From: Arthrobacter echini | GTDB lineage: Bacteria; Actinomycetota; Actinomycetes; Actinomycetales; Micrococcaceae | Assembly: GCF_004803505.1 (NCBI RefSeq) | Contig: NZ_SSWH01000003.1 | Coordinates: 124,001-188,000, forward strand | DNA length: 64,000 nt | Direction of reading: 5' to 3' | Shown here: one piece after another, positions 1 through 8,503 of the stretch | Layout of the letters: each line of letters starts with the position of its first letter | Numbering within the stretch: the stretch's first letter is position 1 | Program-made: the position numbers and the translations under genes | The notes under the pieces: generated by a model | Database searches by the model: none | Told to the model about the DNA's origin: nothing | What the model saw: only the letters and a program-made list of their open reading frames with translations

Positions 1-186
1 TGGGGCCACGGCACCGTGATGGGGTACGAGGACGACGTCATCACCGTGCTCTTCGACACGGTCGGCTACCGGACACTCTCGCTGTCGCTGGTCGAGGAGA
101 AGAAGTTGCTCGTCGCCGTCCCGGCCGGTGGACCGGACACCGGAGCGACGGCAGGAACGAAGGAAGGGGTGAAGGCAGCAGTTTAG
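1..186 (+). CDS. recQ: RecQ-family ATP-dependent DNA helicase, C-terminal end (partial)
   Basis: The first codon of the window is already in an open frame, which closes with TAG at 184-186. The 61 visible residues contain WGHGTVMGYEDD followed by VITVLFDTVGYRTLSLSLV, a small beta-rich tail of the kind found at the C-terminus of actinobacterial RecQ-like helicases, where the sequence WGxGTVmxxExdxvtVLFdxxGYkTLsL is common. The last 20 residues are low-complexity Gly/Ala/Thr. The helicase core lies outside the window, so the family assignment rests on the tail alone. No promoter separates it from the next gene, which starts 40 bp downstream on the same strand. Confidence 0.6.
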   Translation, partial: WGHGTVMGYEDDVITVLFDTVGYRTLSLSLVEEKKLLVAVPAGGPDTGATAGTKEGVKAAV

Positions 187-226
187 ACGCGGCGCTGAGA
201 CCACCAGAACGCCTAGGATATACCGG

Positions 227-1426
227 GTGACTGCGTTCAGCCTCGATCTCCTGCGTCGGCGGCCCGACATCGAGTCCCCCGGACTGGTCGCGGTGGATGC
301 CGCGGATCGGCTGCTTCTCGACACGGCGGCGCATCACCTCACCGGCAAGAGCGGCACAGCAGGTGGAGATGACGCGGATGCCCCAGGTGAGGCAGGTGCG
401 ATCGCGACGATCAACGACGCCTACGGTGCACTCACGCTCGGAGCCGTTCAGCGCGCCGGTCGGCGTGAGATCCGGGCGTTCCAGGACTCGTTGGTCGGTG
501 AACGGGCCCTGGCACTGAACGCGGCCGACCAGGGCCTCGAGGGTACCTACCACTCGCTCCCGCTCGATGCCGGCCTGCTCGCAGGAGTGAGCACGGTCCT
601 GATGCGGCTTCCGCGGTCGCTGGAGGAACTGGAGGAGATCGCCTGGACCGTCGCGGCCCACGCTCGGGCGGACGTGCGTGTCCTCGCCGCGGGGCGCCTG
701 AAGCACATGTCGCTGTCCATGAACGCGGTGCTGGGCCGCTACTTCGACGTCGTCAGCGCGGGTCGTGCCCGGCAGAAGTCACGTGTCATCCAGGCAACCG
801 GACCCCGCAGCGTGGCGGCGCCGTCCTTCCCCCGCAGCACGCAGCACGACGTCGGTCTCGCCCGGCCGCTTGAGCTGCGGGCCTACGGGGCGACGTTCGG
901 CGGAGCCGCGCTGGATCCCGGCACGCGTCTGCTCCTGCCCCATCTGCGCGGGATCGCTTCGCCGGTGCCCGGGCAGGTCGAACAGTCCGGCCAGGAGTGC
1001 GTGATCGACCTCGGATGCGGCAACGGGGCCATCTCCGCCTATCTGGCCCTGAGCGATCCGGCACGCGAGGTGTATGCGACCGACCAGTCCAGCTCGGCGG
1101 TCGCCTCCACCACTGGCACAGCGAGAGCGAACGGCGTCCTCGACCGCGTCACGGTGAGCAGGGACGACGCCCTCTCGGCTCTCGCCGACCGCTCCGCAGG
1201 GTCGATCGTCCTGAATCCCCCGTTCCACATCGGAGGCACTGTGCACACGGGCGTGGCGCACCGTCTCTTCGAGGCGTGTGGCCGTGTCCTGGCACCGGGC
1301 GGAGAGCTGTGGACGGTGTGGAACAGCCAGCTGCGCTACAGGCCCGTCCTCGAACGCCTGATCGGTCCCACCCGGCAGCTCGAGCGCTCGCCGCGCTACA
1401 CGGTCACCCGCTCCATCCGCCGCTGA
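227..1426 (+). CDS. RsmC/RlmG-like class I SAM methyltransferase
   Basis: 399 residues from a GTG start. The C-terminal half is a Rossmann-type methyltransferase: motif I is DLGCGNGAISAYLAL (about residues 258-272), and NPPFHIGG (about 330-337) is the NPPF/Y tetrad of enzymes that methylate an exocyclic amino group, as in the RsmC/RlmG ribosomal RNA m2G methyltransferases. The N-terminal half is a diverged, non-catalytic methyltransferase-like domain, as in RsmC/RlmG, which carry a duplicated fold. The length (about 340-400 residues) fits that group. A function in guanine-N2 methylation of rRNA is inferred from the family; the target nucleotide cannot be read from the sequence. It follows the helicase on the same strand and ends at a strong hairpin shared with rpsA. 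Confidence 0.85.
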   Translation: MTAFSLDLLRRRPDIESPGLVAVDAADRLLLDTAAHHLTGKSGTAGGDDADAPGEAGAIATINDAYGALTLGAVQRAGRREIRAFQDSLVGERALALNAADQGLEGTYHSLPLDAGLLAGVSTVLMRLPRSLEELEEIAWTVAAHARADVRVLAAGRLKHMSLSMNAVLGRYFDVVSAGRARQKSRVIQATGPRSVAAPSFPRSTQHDVGLARPLELRAYGATFGGAALDPGTRLLLPHLRGIASPVPGQVEQSGQECVIDLGCGNGAISAYLALSDPAREVYATDQSSSAVASTTGTARANGVLDRVTVSRDDALSALADRSAGSIVLNPPFHIGGTVHTGVAHRLFEACGRVLAPGGELWTVWNSQLRYRPVLERLIGPTRQLERSPRYTVTRSIRR

Positions 1427-1512
1427 TCCATCCAGCCCGGCCGTTCCAGCCGATTCCGGACCTGCTGCACGATGCGACGCGCACCGCCGTCCGTCCGGTT
1501 CCGCACCCGCAC

Positions 1513-1553
1513 ATGACAGCAGGCCCCGTCCGGTGGACGGGGCCTGCTGTCAT
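1513..1553. terminator. bidirectional hairpin terminator between the methyltransferase and rpsA
   Basis: A perfect 18-bp inverted repeat (1513-1530 and 1536-1553) with a 5-nt loop (cggtg) lies between two convergent genes: the methyltransferase stop at 1426 and the rpsA stop at 1606. The stem is GC-rich and has no long T tract, which is usual for intrinsic terminators in high-GC actinobacteria. Confidence 0.8.
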
Positions 1554-1605
1554 GGGGCTGTCAGGCCGTCGGTGAACCAACGGCACGACGGACCTGTGCG
1601 GAACC

Positions 1606-3078
1606 CTACGCTCCGGTCAGCTTCTCGCGCAGGGCCGCGAGAGCCTCGTCGGATGCGAGCGTCCCTGAACCGGTGTCGGCGACGACCGGCTCCGAGGAGT
1701 AGCTGGACGAGTTGGACTCGGCCGGCTCGCTGGCGGCGCGCGCGTCGTCGGACTCGTGCTGCACGACCTGCTTCTTGTGCGCCTCCCAGCGCGACTGGGC
1801 CTCGGCGTACTGGGCCTCCCAGGTGGCACGCTGCGTCTCGTAGCCCTCGAGCCACTCGTTCGACTCGGGGTCGAAGCCCTCGGGGTACTTGTAGTTGCCC
1901 TCCTCGTCGTACTCCGCGGCCATGCCGTAGAGCGCGGGGTCGAACTCGGTGCTGTCCGCATCGACACCCTCGTTGGCCTGCTTCAGGCTCAGCGAGATCC
2001 GGCGGCGCTCGAGGTCGATGTCGATGACCTTGACGAAGAGCTCGTCCCCGACGGAGACGACCTGCTCGGCCAGCTCGACGTGGCGAACCGCGAGCTCGGA
2101 GATGTGCACCAGGCCCTCGATGCCGTCCTCGACACGGACGAACGCGCCGAAGGGAACGAGCTTGGTGACCTTGCCCGGGACCACCTGACCCAGGGCGTGC
2201 GTGCGGGCGAAGGTCTGCCAGGGATCTTCCTGGGTGGCCTTCAGCGACAGGGAGACGCGCTCGCGGTCCAGATCCACCTCGAGGACCTCGACCGTGACTT
2301 CCTGGCCGACCTCGACGACCTCGGACGGGTGGTCGATGTGCTTCCAGGACAGCTCGGAGACGTGCACGAGACCGTCGACGCCTCCGAGATCCACGAAGGC
2401 ACCGAAGTTGACGATCGAGGAGACGACGCCGGGCCGTACCTGCCCCTTCTCCAGCTTGTTGAGGAACGTGGAGCGCACCTCGGACTGCGTCTGCTCCAGC
2501 CATGCTCGACGCGACAGCACCACGTTGTTGCGGTTCTTGTCGAGCTCGATGATCTTCGCCTCGATCTGCTGACCGATGTACGGGGCGAGATCGCGCACAC
2601 GACGCATCTCCACGAGGGAGGCGGGCAGGAAGCCGCGCAGGCCGATGTCGAGGATGAGGCCACCCTTGACGACCTCGATAACCGTGCCGGTGACGACGCC
2701 GTCCTCTTCCTTGACCTTCTCGATGTCGCCCCAGGCGCGCTCGTACTGAGCACGCTTCTTGGACAGGATCAGGCGGCCTTCCTTGTCCTCCTTTGTCAGG
2801 ACGAGGGCCTCGACCTCGTCACCCACGGAGACGACGTCCCCGGGATCGACGTCGTGCTTGATGGAGAGTTCACGGGAAGGAATGACACCCTCGGTCTTGT
2901 AACCGATGTCGAGAAGGACCTCATCGCGATCGACCTTGACGACGGTACCCTCGACGAGATCGCCGTCGTTGAAGTACTTGATGGTCGAGTCGATGGCTGC
3001 GAGGAAGTCCTCTGCGGTGCCGATGTCGTTGATGGCGACCTGCGGGGCACCGTGCTTCTCGGTGGTGGTGATGGTCAT
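1606..3078 (-). CDS. rpsA: 30S ribosomal protein S1
   Basis: 490 residues with four S1 (OB-fold) RNA-binding repeats at roughly 39-110, 126-193, 212-281 and 297-368. The third and fourth carry the typical NFGAFVDLG..GLVHVSELS and PFGAFVRVE..GLVHISELA cores. The first two repeats are the diverged ones that dock the protein on the 30S subunit, and the later ones bind mRNA. The roughly 120-residue tail is acidic and low-complexity (rich in Ser, Glu and Ala), as in other actinobacterial S1 proteins, which have four repeats rather than the six of Escherichia coli. It starts at ATG 3078. The nearest near-consensus promoter is at 3271-3299, giving a leader of about 185 nt. It is transcribed alone and stops at the 1513-1553 hairpin. 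Confidence 0.97.
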   Translation of the reverse strand: MTITTTEKHGAPQVAINDIGTAEDFLAAIDSTIKYFNDGDLVEGTVVKVDRDEVLLDIGYKTEGVIPSRELSIKHDVDPGDVVSVGDEVEALVLTKEDKEGRLILSKKRAQYERAWGDIEKVKEEDGVVTGTVIEVVKGGLILDIGLRGFLPASLVEMRRVRDLAPYIGQQIEAKIIELDKNRNNVVLSRRAWLEQTQSEVRSTFLNKLEKGQVRPGVVSSIVNFGAFVDLGGVDGLVHVSELSWKHIDHPSEVVEVGQEVTVEVLEVDLDRERVSLSLKATQEDPWQTFARTHALGQVVPGKVTKLVPFGAFVRVEDGIEGLVHISELAVRHVELAEQVVSVGDELFVKVIDIDLERRRISLSLKQANEGVDADSTEFDPALYGMAAEYDEEGNYKYPEGFDPESNEWLEGYETQRATWEAQYAEAQSRWEAHKKQVVQHESDDARAASEPAESNSSSYSSEPVVADTGSGTLASDEALAALREKLTGA

Positions 3079-3270
3079 GTAGTTGGGACTCCGTTGTGGA
3101 TGGTGACGTACTCCGGCCAGGACGAACGCCGCAGCCCCGGCTGTGCCGGGAGCGGATTCCCCGTCCGGATGTGGACTGGATGGACAGAACCTCGGAAGAT
3201 TCGGAGCTCGTAGTACGGGTGGGGGAAACAGCCTGGACCGGTCCCGTCAGAGCGGACTACACGCCTGTCC

Positions 3271-3299
3271 AGTCTAACTTCGGCCCGCAACACCGTCAA
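3271..3299 (-). promoter_or_regulatory. sigma70-type promoter of rpsA
   Basis: On the minus strand TTGACG (3299-3294) is followed after exactly 17 nt by TAGACT (3276-3271), close to the housekeeping consensus TTGACA-N17-TATAAT. Transcription would start near 3264, leaving an untranslated leader of about 185 nt before the rpsA ATG. Apart from this promoter and leader, the 3079-3377 gap holds no gene that I can see. Confidence 0.75.
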
Positions 3300-3377
3300 A
3301 GCAGGCGCATTCGGAACAAAGGGCGCTCATCGATCCCGGTGCCCGGTGCCGGACCCCCCCGGGATCGCTGCCGGAAC

Positions 3378-4703
3378 TCAGAAGTGCGTGATGCAGTAGG
3401 GTTCCCGGGACCGGCCGAAGAGGGTGTCGAGGAGTTCGACGGCGGCGGCGTCGGCTGCACTGAGGCCTCCGGCTGCAGCGAGCGTCGCGGCGTGCACCCC
3501 GCCGAGGTACAGCGAACCCAGTGCGTTGACGCTCAGTGTGATGTCCGCGCCCGAGCCATCCTCGACGCTGCGTACCCGGGCGACGCCGTCCGACACGCTC
3601 AGGGCGAAGGAGCCGGCGGCGAGGCCGAGATCGTCGAGGACCTCCAGGACGAGCGACCCGCTGCCCCGGTAGGACCTGGCCTCCAGCGCCGCGGGGACAT
3701 CGAGCATCCGGAGCCAGAGGACGTCGTCCGTCGCCTTGACGCTGTAGCCGCGCCGGTCACGCAGTGCCCATGGGAGCACGTCGTCGCGCGGGGCCTCGTC
3801 CCAGGTGACGACCTGCACGAGGTCCAGCGAGCCCAGGTAACGCCAGAGCTCGAGATAGGCCGACGGTGTGCTCGCAACGAGGTCCACCACCTTCATGGTG
3901 CGCGGCGTCTTCTCCCACCCGGCGAAGCGGTAGCTCACGTACCCGGTCGGTGCTCCGGCAGCGTCGTAGTGGACGGCCATGCGGACACTGCGGTCCTCGA
4001 CCGGACGTTCGCGTCCCCACTCGCCCGAGGCCCGGCGGGCGTAGGCGTACTGGCGGCCCACGGAGCCGAAGGTGCCGGCGTGGAAGGAGGCGAAGATGTC
4101 CTCCGCGAGGCGGACCGCATGCTCCCGCGCCACGAGCGTCGTCGTGCCCGAGGCAGGAGCTGTGATCTCGAATCGTTCGCTGACATCCACCTCGACGCTC
4201 TGCGTGAAGGTCGCGCTCCCGAAGCCGAACCGCCCGTAGATCGTGGCCTCCGATGCGGTGAGGATCGCCAGGGGTGTGCCGCGGTCCTTCGCCTCACGCA
4301 GGTCCCGGGTCATCATGGAGCGGAGGATGCCGCGGCGCCGGTGGCTCGCGCGGACACTGACGGCCGTGATCTGGTGTGCCTCGATGTGCGAGGCGCCGAC
4401 GTTCATGGTGTGCGCCATCGTGCCGTAGGTGCCGACGGGGTAGCCGAGGGCCCCTGCCGGCTGGGCGTCGTCGTGCACGCTCCACAGCACACGCCGGTCG
4501 TTCCGGTACGCCTCGAGGAACTGCGCGATGTCCTCGGGATCCTGCGTGCCGTCGTGGAAGCCGATGCTCTCGGCGTCGAGCCATTGGGCGAAGCGGCCGC
4601 CGGTGGAGGCGTCCTCGTCAGGGGCGAGCCCGAAGACTTCGGTGCGGAGATCGGGGGTGCGTAACTCAGGCGTACGGGGATCAGGGGTGGTGTAGTCGCT
4701 CAC
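3378..4703 (-). CDS. Eis-family GNAT N-acetyltransferase
   Basis: 441 residues from GTG 4703, chosen because the reading frame upstream of it lies inside the end of polA. The N-terminal GNAT domain has the acetyl-CoA loop region RASHRRRGILRSMMTRDL and the family signature AILTASEATIYGRFGFG. The middle is a second GNAT-like domain, and the end is an SCP2-like domain. This three-part build and the length of about 400 residues match the enhanced-intracellular-survival (Eis) family, which acetylates amines including aminoglycosides. The protein ends in CITHF; in Eis the terminal Phe carboxylate takes part in catalysis, so the conserved C-terminal Phe supports an active enzyme. The substrate here is unknown. 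It lies 28 bp downstream of polA on the same strand and may be co-transcribed. Confidence 0.85.
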   Translation of the reverse strand: MSDYTTPDPRTPELRTPDLRTEVFGLAPDEDASTGGRFAQWLDAESIGFHDGTQDPEDIAQFLEAYRNDRRVLWSVHDDAQPAGALGYPVGTYGTMAHTMNVGASHIEAHQITAVSVRASHRRRGILRSMMTRDLREAKDRGTPLAILTASEATIYGRFGFGSATFTQSVEVDVSERFEITAPASGTTTLVAREHAVRLAEDIFASFHAGTFGSVGRQYAYARRASGEWGRERPVEDRSVRMAVHYDAAGAPTGYVSYRFAGWEKTPRTMKVVDLVASTPSAYLELWRYLGSLDLVQVVTWDEAPRDDVLPWALRDRRGYSVKATDDVLWLRMLDVPAALEARSYRGSGSLVLEVLDDLGLAAGSFALSVSDGVARVRSVEDGSGADITLSVNALGSLYLGGVHAATLAAAGGLSAADAAAVELLDTLFGRSREPYCITHF

Positions 4704-4731
4704 AGCAGACAAGCCTAGTGTCCCGGAGTCC

Positions 4732-7509
4732 TCAGTGCGCGGCCTCGTGCCAGCTGGCGCCGGTACCCACGGACACGTCGAGGGGCACCGAGAGAGCGGC
4801 GGCACCGGCCATCTGTTCACGGACGAGGGCCTCGACCTCCTCGGCTTCCCCCGCGGCGACCTCCAGGACCAGTTCGTCGTGGACCTGCAGCAGCATGCGC
4901 GAGTGCAGTCCGCGCTGTGTCAGAGCGCCGTCGACGCCGAGCATCGCCTTCTTGATGATGTCCGCGGCCGAGCCCTGGATGGGCGCGTTGAGCGCTGCGC
5001 GCTCGGCCATCTCACGGAGCTGCCGGTTGTCGCTCGAGAGATCCGGCAGGTAGCGCCGGCGCCCCTCGATGGTGGAGGTGAAGCCGTCCTTGCGGGCCTG
5101 CTCCACGATGCCGCGCAGGTAGTCGCGCACCGCGCCGAACCGTTCGAAGTAGTCGCGCATGAGCGTGCGTGCCTCGTCCACCGAGATGTTCAGCTGCTTC
5201 GACAGGCCGAAGGAGCTGAGCCCGTAGACCAGGCCGTAGGACATGGCCTTGACCTTGGACCGCATGGCATTCGTGACGTCCTCCGGGGCCACGCCGAAGA
5301 TGTGCGATCCCACGAACCGGTGCAGGTCCTCCCCCTCGAGGAACGCGGAGATCAGGCCCTCGTCGCCGGAGAGATGGGCCATGATGCGCATCTCGATCTG
5401 CGAGTAGTCGGCGGTCATCAGCGACTCGTAGCGGTCGCCGTCCCGCCCGCGTCCGACGACGAAGACCTCGCGGATCCGCCGTCCTTCCTCGGAGCGCACC
5501 GGGATGTTCTGCAGATTCGGGTTCGTGGAGGACAGGCGCCCGGTCGCGGCGACGGTCTGCAGGTAGGTGGTGTGGACCCGACCGTCGTCGCCGACCGCCT
5601 TCCGCAGGCCCTCCACGGTCTGGCGCAGCTTGGTGGCGTCCCGGTACGCGAGGAGCTGTTCGAGGAACGGATGACCGGTCCTGGTGATGAGGTCGGTCAG
5701 GGCATCGGCGTCGGTGGAGTAACCGGTCTTGATCTTCTTCGTCTTCGGGAGATCGAGCTCGTCGAACAGGACCGTCTGCAGCTGCTTCGGGGACCCGAGA
5801 TTGATCTCCTTGCCGATGATGCGGAACGCCTCGGAGCCTGCGGCGCCGATGGTCTTCGAGAAGTCGTCGAGCAACCTGTCGAGTCCCTCGACGGAGACCG
5901 CGACGCCGGTGAGCTCCATCCGGGCCAGCACTTCCGCCAGCGGCAGTTCGAGCCCGCCGAGCAGCTGGTTGGCGCCGCGCTCCACGAGCTGACCGGCGAA
6001 GTGCTCACTGAGGCGCAGTGCGGCGTAGGCGGCCACCACGGCAGGCGAGGCGGCATCGGCGCCTGGGAGGTCGAGCGCCTGCTGGCCCGAGGAATCGTTC
6101 GCCGAGGCGGTGATGGACAGGCGCAGGTGGTACTGGGCCAGATCGGCGAGGTCGTAGCTGCGGCGGTCCGGCTGGATGAGGTACCCGGAGATGGCGGTGT
6201 CGTCCATCTCACCGGCGAGGGAGAAACCGCGCGCTGCGAGCAGCTTCAGGACGGTCTTGAAGTCGTGCACGATCTTCGGTGCATCTCGATCGGCGAGCCA
6301 GTCGCCCAGAACCTTCTCGGCGGCGGCATCCAGCCGTTCCAGCGGCACGAAGGCCGCCTGCGCTGCCGTCACGACGGCGATCCCGAGCACGTCGGTGGCG
6401 CCCGCCGTCGTCTCCGTCGCCAGGGCCACCGACGCCTGGGACTGGTTCGTGGCCTTGAACCACTGCGTCAGCGCCTCCGCGTCCTCCAGCAGGACATGCT
6501 CCGGTGCGTCCTGCTCCTCCTGGTCGTCGTCCGACTGCTCCTCGCCGAAGAGATCGAAGAGCCGCTTGCGCAGGGTGTTGAACTGCAGCGCGTCGAAGAG
6601 GTCCTCGACGGCGGAGCGGTCCGGGTGCCTGGACGCCATGGCGTCGAGATCGACGGGCAGGTCGAGATCGGTGAGCAGGCGATTGAGCCGACGGTTCCTC
6701 TTGACGTCCTCGATGTTCGCCCGGAGCGAGTCCCCGACCTTCCCGCCGATGGCGTCGAGATTCTCGAGGATGCCCTCGAGACCGCCGTACAGCCTGATCC
6801 ACTTCGCGGCGGTCTTCGGTCCGACGCCGGGAACGCCCGGCAGGTTGTCGGCGCTCTCGCCCACCAGCGCGGCCAGGTCCGAGTACTGATGAGGCGGCAC
6901 GAAGTACTTCTCCTCGATCGCCCGGGCGTCCATCTGCGGGATGTTGGTCACGCCCTGCTTCGGGTACAGCACCGTCACGCGATCGTTGACGAGCTGGAAC
7001 GCGTCGCGATCGCCGCTGACCACCTGCACGTCCCAGCCGGCGGCCGTCGCCTGGGCCGCGAGCGTGGCCAGGATGTCGTCGGCCTCGTAGCCGTCCAGGG
7101 AGATGGTCGGGATCCGCATCGCCTCCATGACCTTGATGATCAGATCCACCTGACCGTGGAACTCCTCGGGGGTCCTCGAGCGCCCGGCCTTGTACTCGGT
7201 GTACTCCTCGGAACGGAAGGTCGGCGTGTCCAGATCGAAGGCCACGGCCACGTGCGTGGGCTGCTGGTCCTTGATGAGATTGATGAGCATGGCGGTGAAG
7301 CCGTAGACCGCGTTGGTGTGCTGGCCCGTGTCCGTGGAGAAGTTCTCCGGAGGCAGCGCGTAGAACGCGCGGAACGCCATGGAGTGGCCGTCGATCACCA
7401 GCAGTCGGTTGCGTGAGCCGTCGCTGCGCCGGTCCCGAGCCTGCGGTCCGGCCGTTGATACCGTGGTGGTCGGGGTCGGCATGTACGCAGGTTTGGTTGT
7501 TTCACTCAC
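4732..7509 (-). CDS. polA: DNA polymerase I
   Basis: 925 residues from GTG 7509. An ATG at 7482 is an alternative, and the first roughly 25 residues are not conserved-looking. The order of domains is an N-terminal 5'-nuclease (LLVIDGHSMAFRAFYALP; later DNLPGVPGVGPKTAAKW with a helix-hairpin-helix), a 3'-5' exonuclease-like middle domain, and the polymerase domain with motif A DYSQIEMRIMAHLSGD, motif B RSKVKAMSYGLVYGLSSFG and motif C QVHDELVLEV. The middle domain seems to have lost the first DxE acidic pair (ETTAGATDVLG in that region), as in other actinobacterial PolA proteins that lack proofreading. It does Okazaki-fragment processing and gap filling in excision repair. It is divergent from the thioesterase gene, with only 19 bp between start codons. 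Confidence 0.97.
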   Translation of the reverse strand: MSETTKPAYMPTPTTTVSTAGPQARDRRSDGSRNRLLVIDGHSMAFRAFYALPPENFSTDTGQHTNAVYGFTAMLINLIKDQQPTHVAVAFDLDTPTFRSEEYTEYKAGRSRTPEEFHGQVDLIIKVMEAMRIPTISLDGYEADDILATLAAQATAAGWDVQVVSGDRDAFQLVNDRVTVLYPKQGVTNIPQMDARAIEEKYFVPPHQYSDLAALVGESADNLPGVPGVGPKTAAKWIRLYGGLEGILENLDAIGGKVGDSLRANIEDVKRNRRLNRLLTDLDLPVDLDAMASRHPDRSAVEDLFDALQFNTLRKRLFDLFGEEQSDDDQEEQDAPEHVLLEDAEALTQWFKATNQSQASVALATETTAGATDVLGIAVVTAAQAAFVPLERLDAAAEKVLGDWLADRDAPKIVHDFKTVLKLLAARGFSLAGEMDDTAISGYLIQPDRRSYDLADLAQYHLRLSITASANDSSGQQALDLPGADAASPAVVAAYAALRLSEHFAGQLVERGANQLLGGLELPLAEVLARMELTGVAVSVEGLDRLLDDFSKTIGAAGSEAFRIIGKEINLGSPKQLQTVLFDELDLPKTKKIKTGYSTDADALTDLITRTGHPFLEQLLAYRDATKLRQTVEGLRKAVGDDGRVHTTYLQTVAATGRLSSTNPNLQNIPVRSEEGRRIREVFVVGRGRDGDRYESLMTADYSQIEMRIMAHLSGDEGLISAFLEGEDLHRFVGSHIFGVAPEDVTNAMRSKVKAMSYGLVYGLSSFGLSKQLNISVDEARTLMRDYFERFGAVRDYLRGIVEQARKDGFTSTIEGRRRYLPDLSSDNRQLREMAERAALNAPIQGSAADIIKKAMLGVDGALTQRGLHSRMLLQVHDELVLEVAAGEAEEVEALVREQMAGAAALSVPLDVSVGTGASWHEAAH

Positions 7510-7528
7510 AGGTGCCAGCCTAGTTGCC

Positions 7529-8017
7529 ATGACGCAGAACCGCATACGCTCCGATGTAGATCAGGCATCATCCGAGGAGCGCCTGGCCGAGCTCGTGGCA
7601 GCAGGTGTACCACCCGAGATGCATCACTGGCTGGGCCGCTACGGGGTGGGCGCGCTGACGGTCAAGATGGGCATCGTCTTCCTGGAGATGAGCGCCGAGC
7701 GCATGGTCGCGACGATGCCCGTCGAGGGCAACCAGCAGGTGGCAGGGATACTGCACGGCGGGGCCCACGTGGTCCTCGCGGAGACGCTCGGTTCCTTCGC
7801 TGCAGGGCTGCATGCCGGCCCGCAGCGGCAGGCCGTCGGCATCGAGGTCAACGCGACCCACCATCGCAGCACCGACTCCGGCCTGGTCACCGGGACCGCC
7901 ACGGCCATCCATCTCGGACGCACCCTCACGACGCACGAAGTGGTGATGACGGACGAGAAGGGCCGCCGGCTCTCCACGGCCCGCATCACCAACATGATCC
8001 GGGACGCACGCGGCTGA
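7529..8017 (+). CDS. PaaI-type hotdog-fold thioesterase
   Basis: 162 residues from ATG 7529. The frame is open further upstream, but there it overlaps polA in antisense. The central GILHGGAHVVLAETLGSFAA is the substrate and catalytic signature of PaaI/YdiI-like acyl-CoA thioesterases (hot-dog fold, HGGxxxxLxEtxgs), and VGIEVNATHHRSTDSGLVTG is the second typical block. Members hydrolyse acyl- or aryl-CoA thioesters as tetramers. The gene is divergent from polA with 19 bp between starts, so its promoter must lie inside polA codons. Its physiological substrate cannot be inferred from the sequence. Confidence 0.85.
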   Translation: MTQNRIRSDVDQASSEERLAELVAAGVPPEMHHWLGRYGVGALTVKMGIVFLEMSAERMVATMPVEGNQQVAGILHGGAHVVLAETLGSFAAGLHAGPQRQAVGIEVNATHHRSTDSGLVTGTATAIHLGRTLTTHEVVMTDEKGRRLSTARITNMIRDARG

Positions 8018-8073
8018 AACGCGATCGGTAGCGACGACCGGTACGGCACGGACGACGTCGCTTACGTCGCCGG

Positions 8074-8457
8074 TCAGGCTCGCGCGGTGACGACGCCCTC
8101 CTGGATGTGCGCGCGGAGTTCGGCGGGGCGGAAGGGCTTGCGGAGATAGCGGTCCGCACCGGCTTCGATGCCCCGCTGCTCGTCGGCGGGGTCCGTGCGG
8201 GCCGTCAGGATCACGATGAAGGTCGAGGAGAAACGCCGGATGCGTGCCGCCACCTCGAAGCCGTCAATGTCCGGGAGTCCGACGTCGAGCGTGACGACAT
8301 CAGGGGCCAGACGGCGCACCATCTCCACACCGGCGAGTCCGGCCGGTGCCGTATGGACACGGAACCCGGACCCCGTCAGCACCGTATGGATAAGATCCCT
8401 GACGTCGTCATCGTCCTCGATGACCACGGCGGTGCGGGGGTGGTCATGGAGCGGCAT
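8074..8457 (-). CDS. single-domain response regulator (receiver only)
   Basis: 127 residues making up one CheY-like receiver domain and nothing else. It has the acidic pocket IEDDDD (14-18), the phospho-acceptor Asp at about 58 (VTLDVGLPDIDG), the conserved Thr in ILTAR and the Lys in YLRKPFRP. There is no DNA-binding or enzymatic output domain. No histidine kinase is visible in the window, so its partner is unknown; it may relay phosphate or act by protein-protein contact. It is convergent with the thioesterase, with 56 bp between them, and 46 bp downstream of the LigD-like gene on the same strand. Confidence 0.9.
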   Translation of the reverse strand: MPLHDHPRTAVVIEDDDDVRDLIHTVLTGSGFRVHTAPAGLAGVEMVRRLAPDVVTLDVGLPDIDGFEVAARIRRFSSTFIVILTARTDPADEQRGIEAGADRYLRKPFRPAELRAHIQEGVVTARA

Positions 8458-8503
8458 GATCCGAGCTTACTCCGCACTCCGGGACGGAGTCGCACCGGCA
8501 GGC

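Noticed and set aside
1756-3213. 485-codon open frame on the plus strand
   Set aside because: Antisense shadow of rpsA; Asp/Leu/Val-rich without a family pattern.
4735-7416. 893-codon open frame on the plus strand
   Set aside because: It is the antisense shadow of polA in a high-GC region. It has no protein-family features, whereas the minus-strand frame has all DNA polymerase I motifs.
8018-8073. terminator between the thioesterase and the receiver protein
   Set aside because: GACGT-cgctt-ACGTC gives only a short stem with mismatches outside and no T tract; too weak to call.
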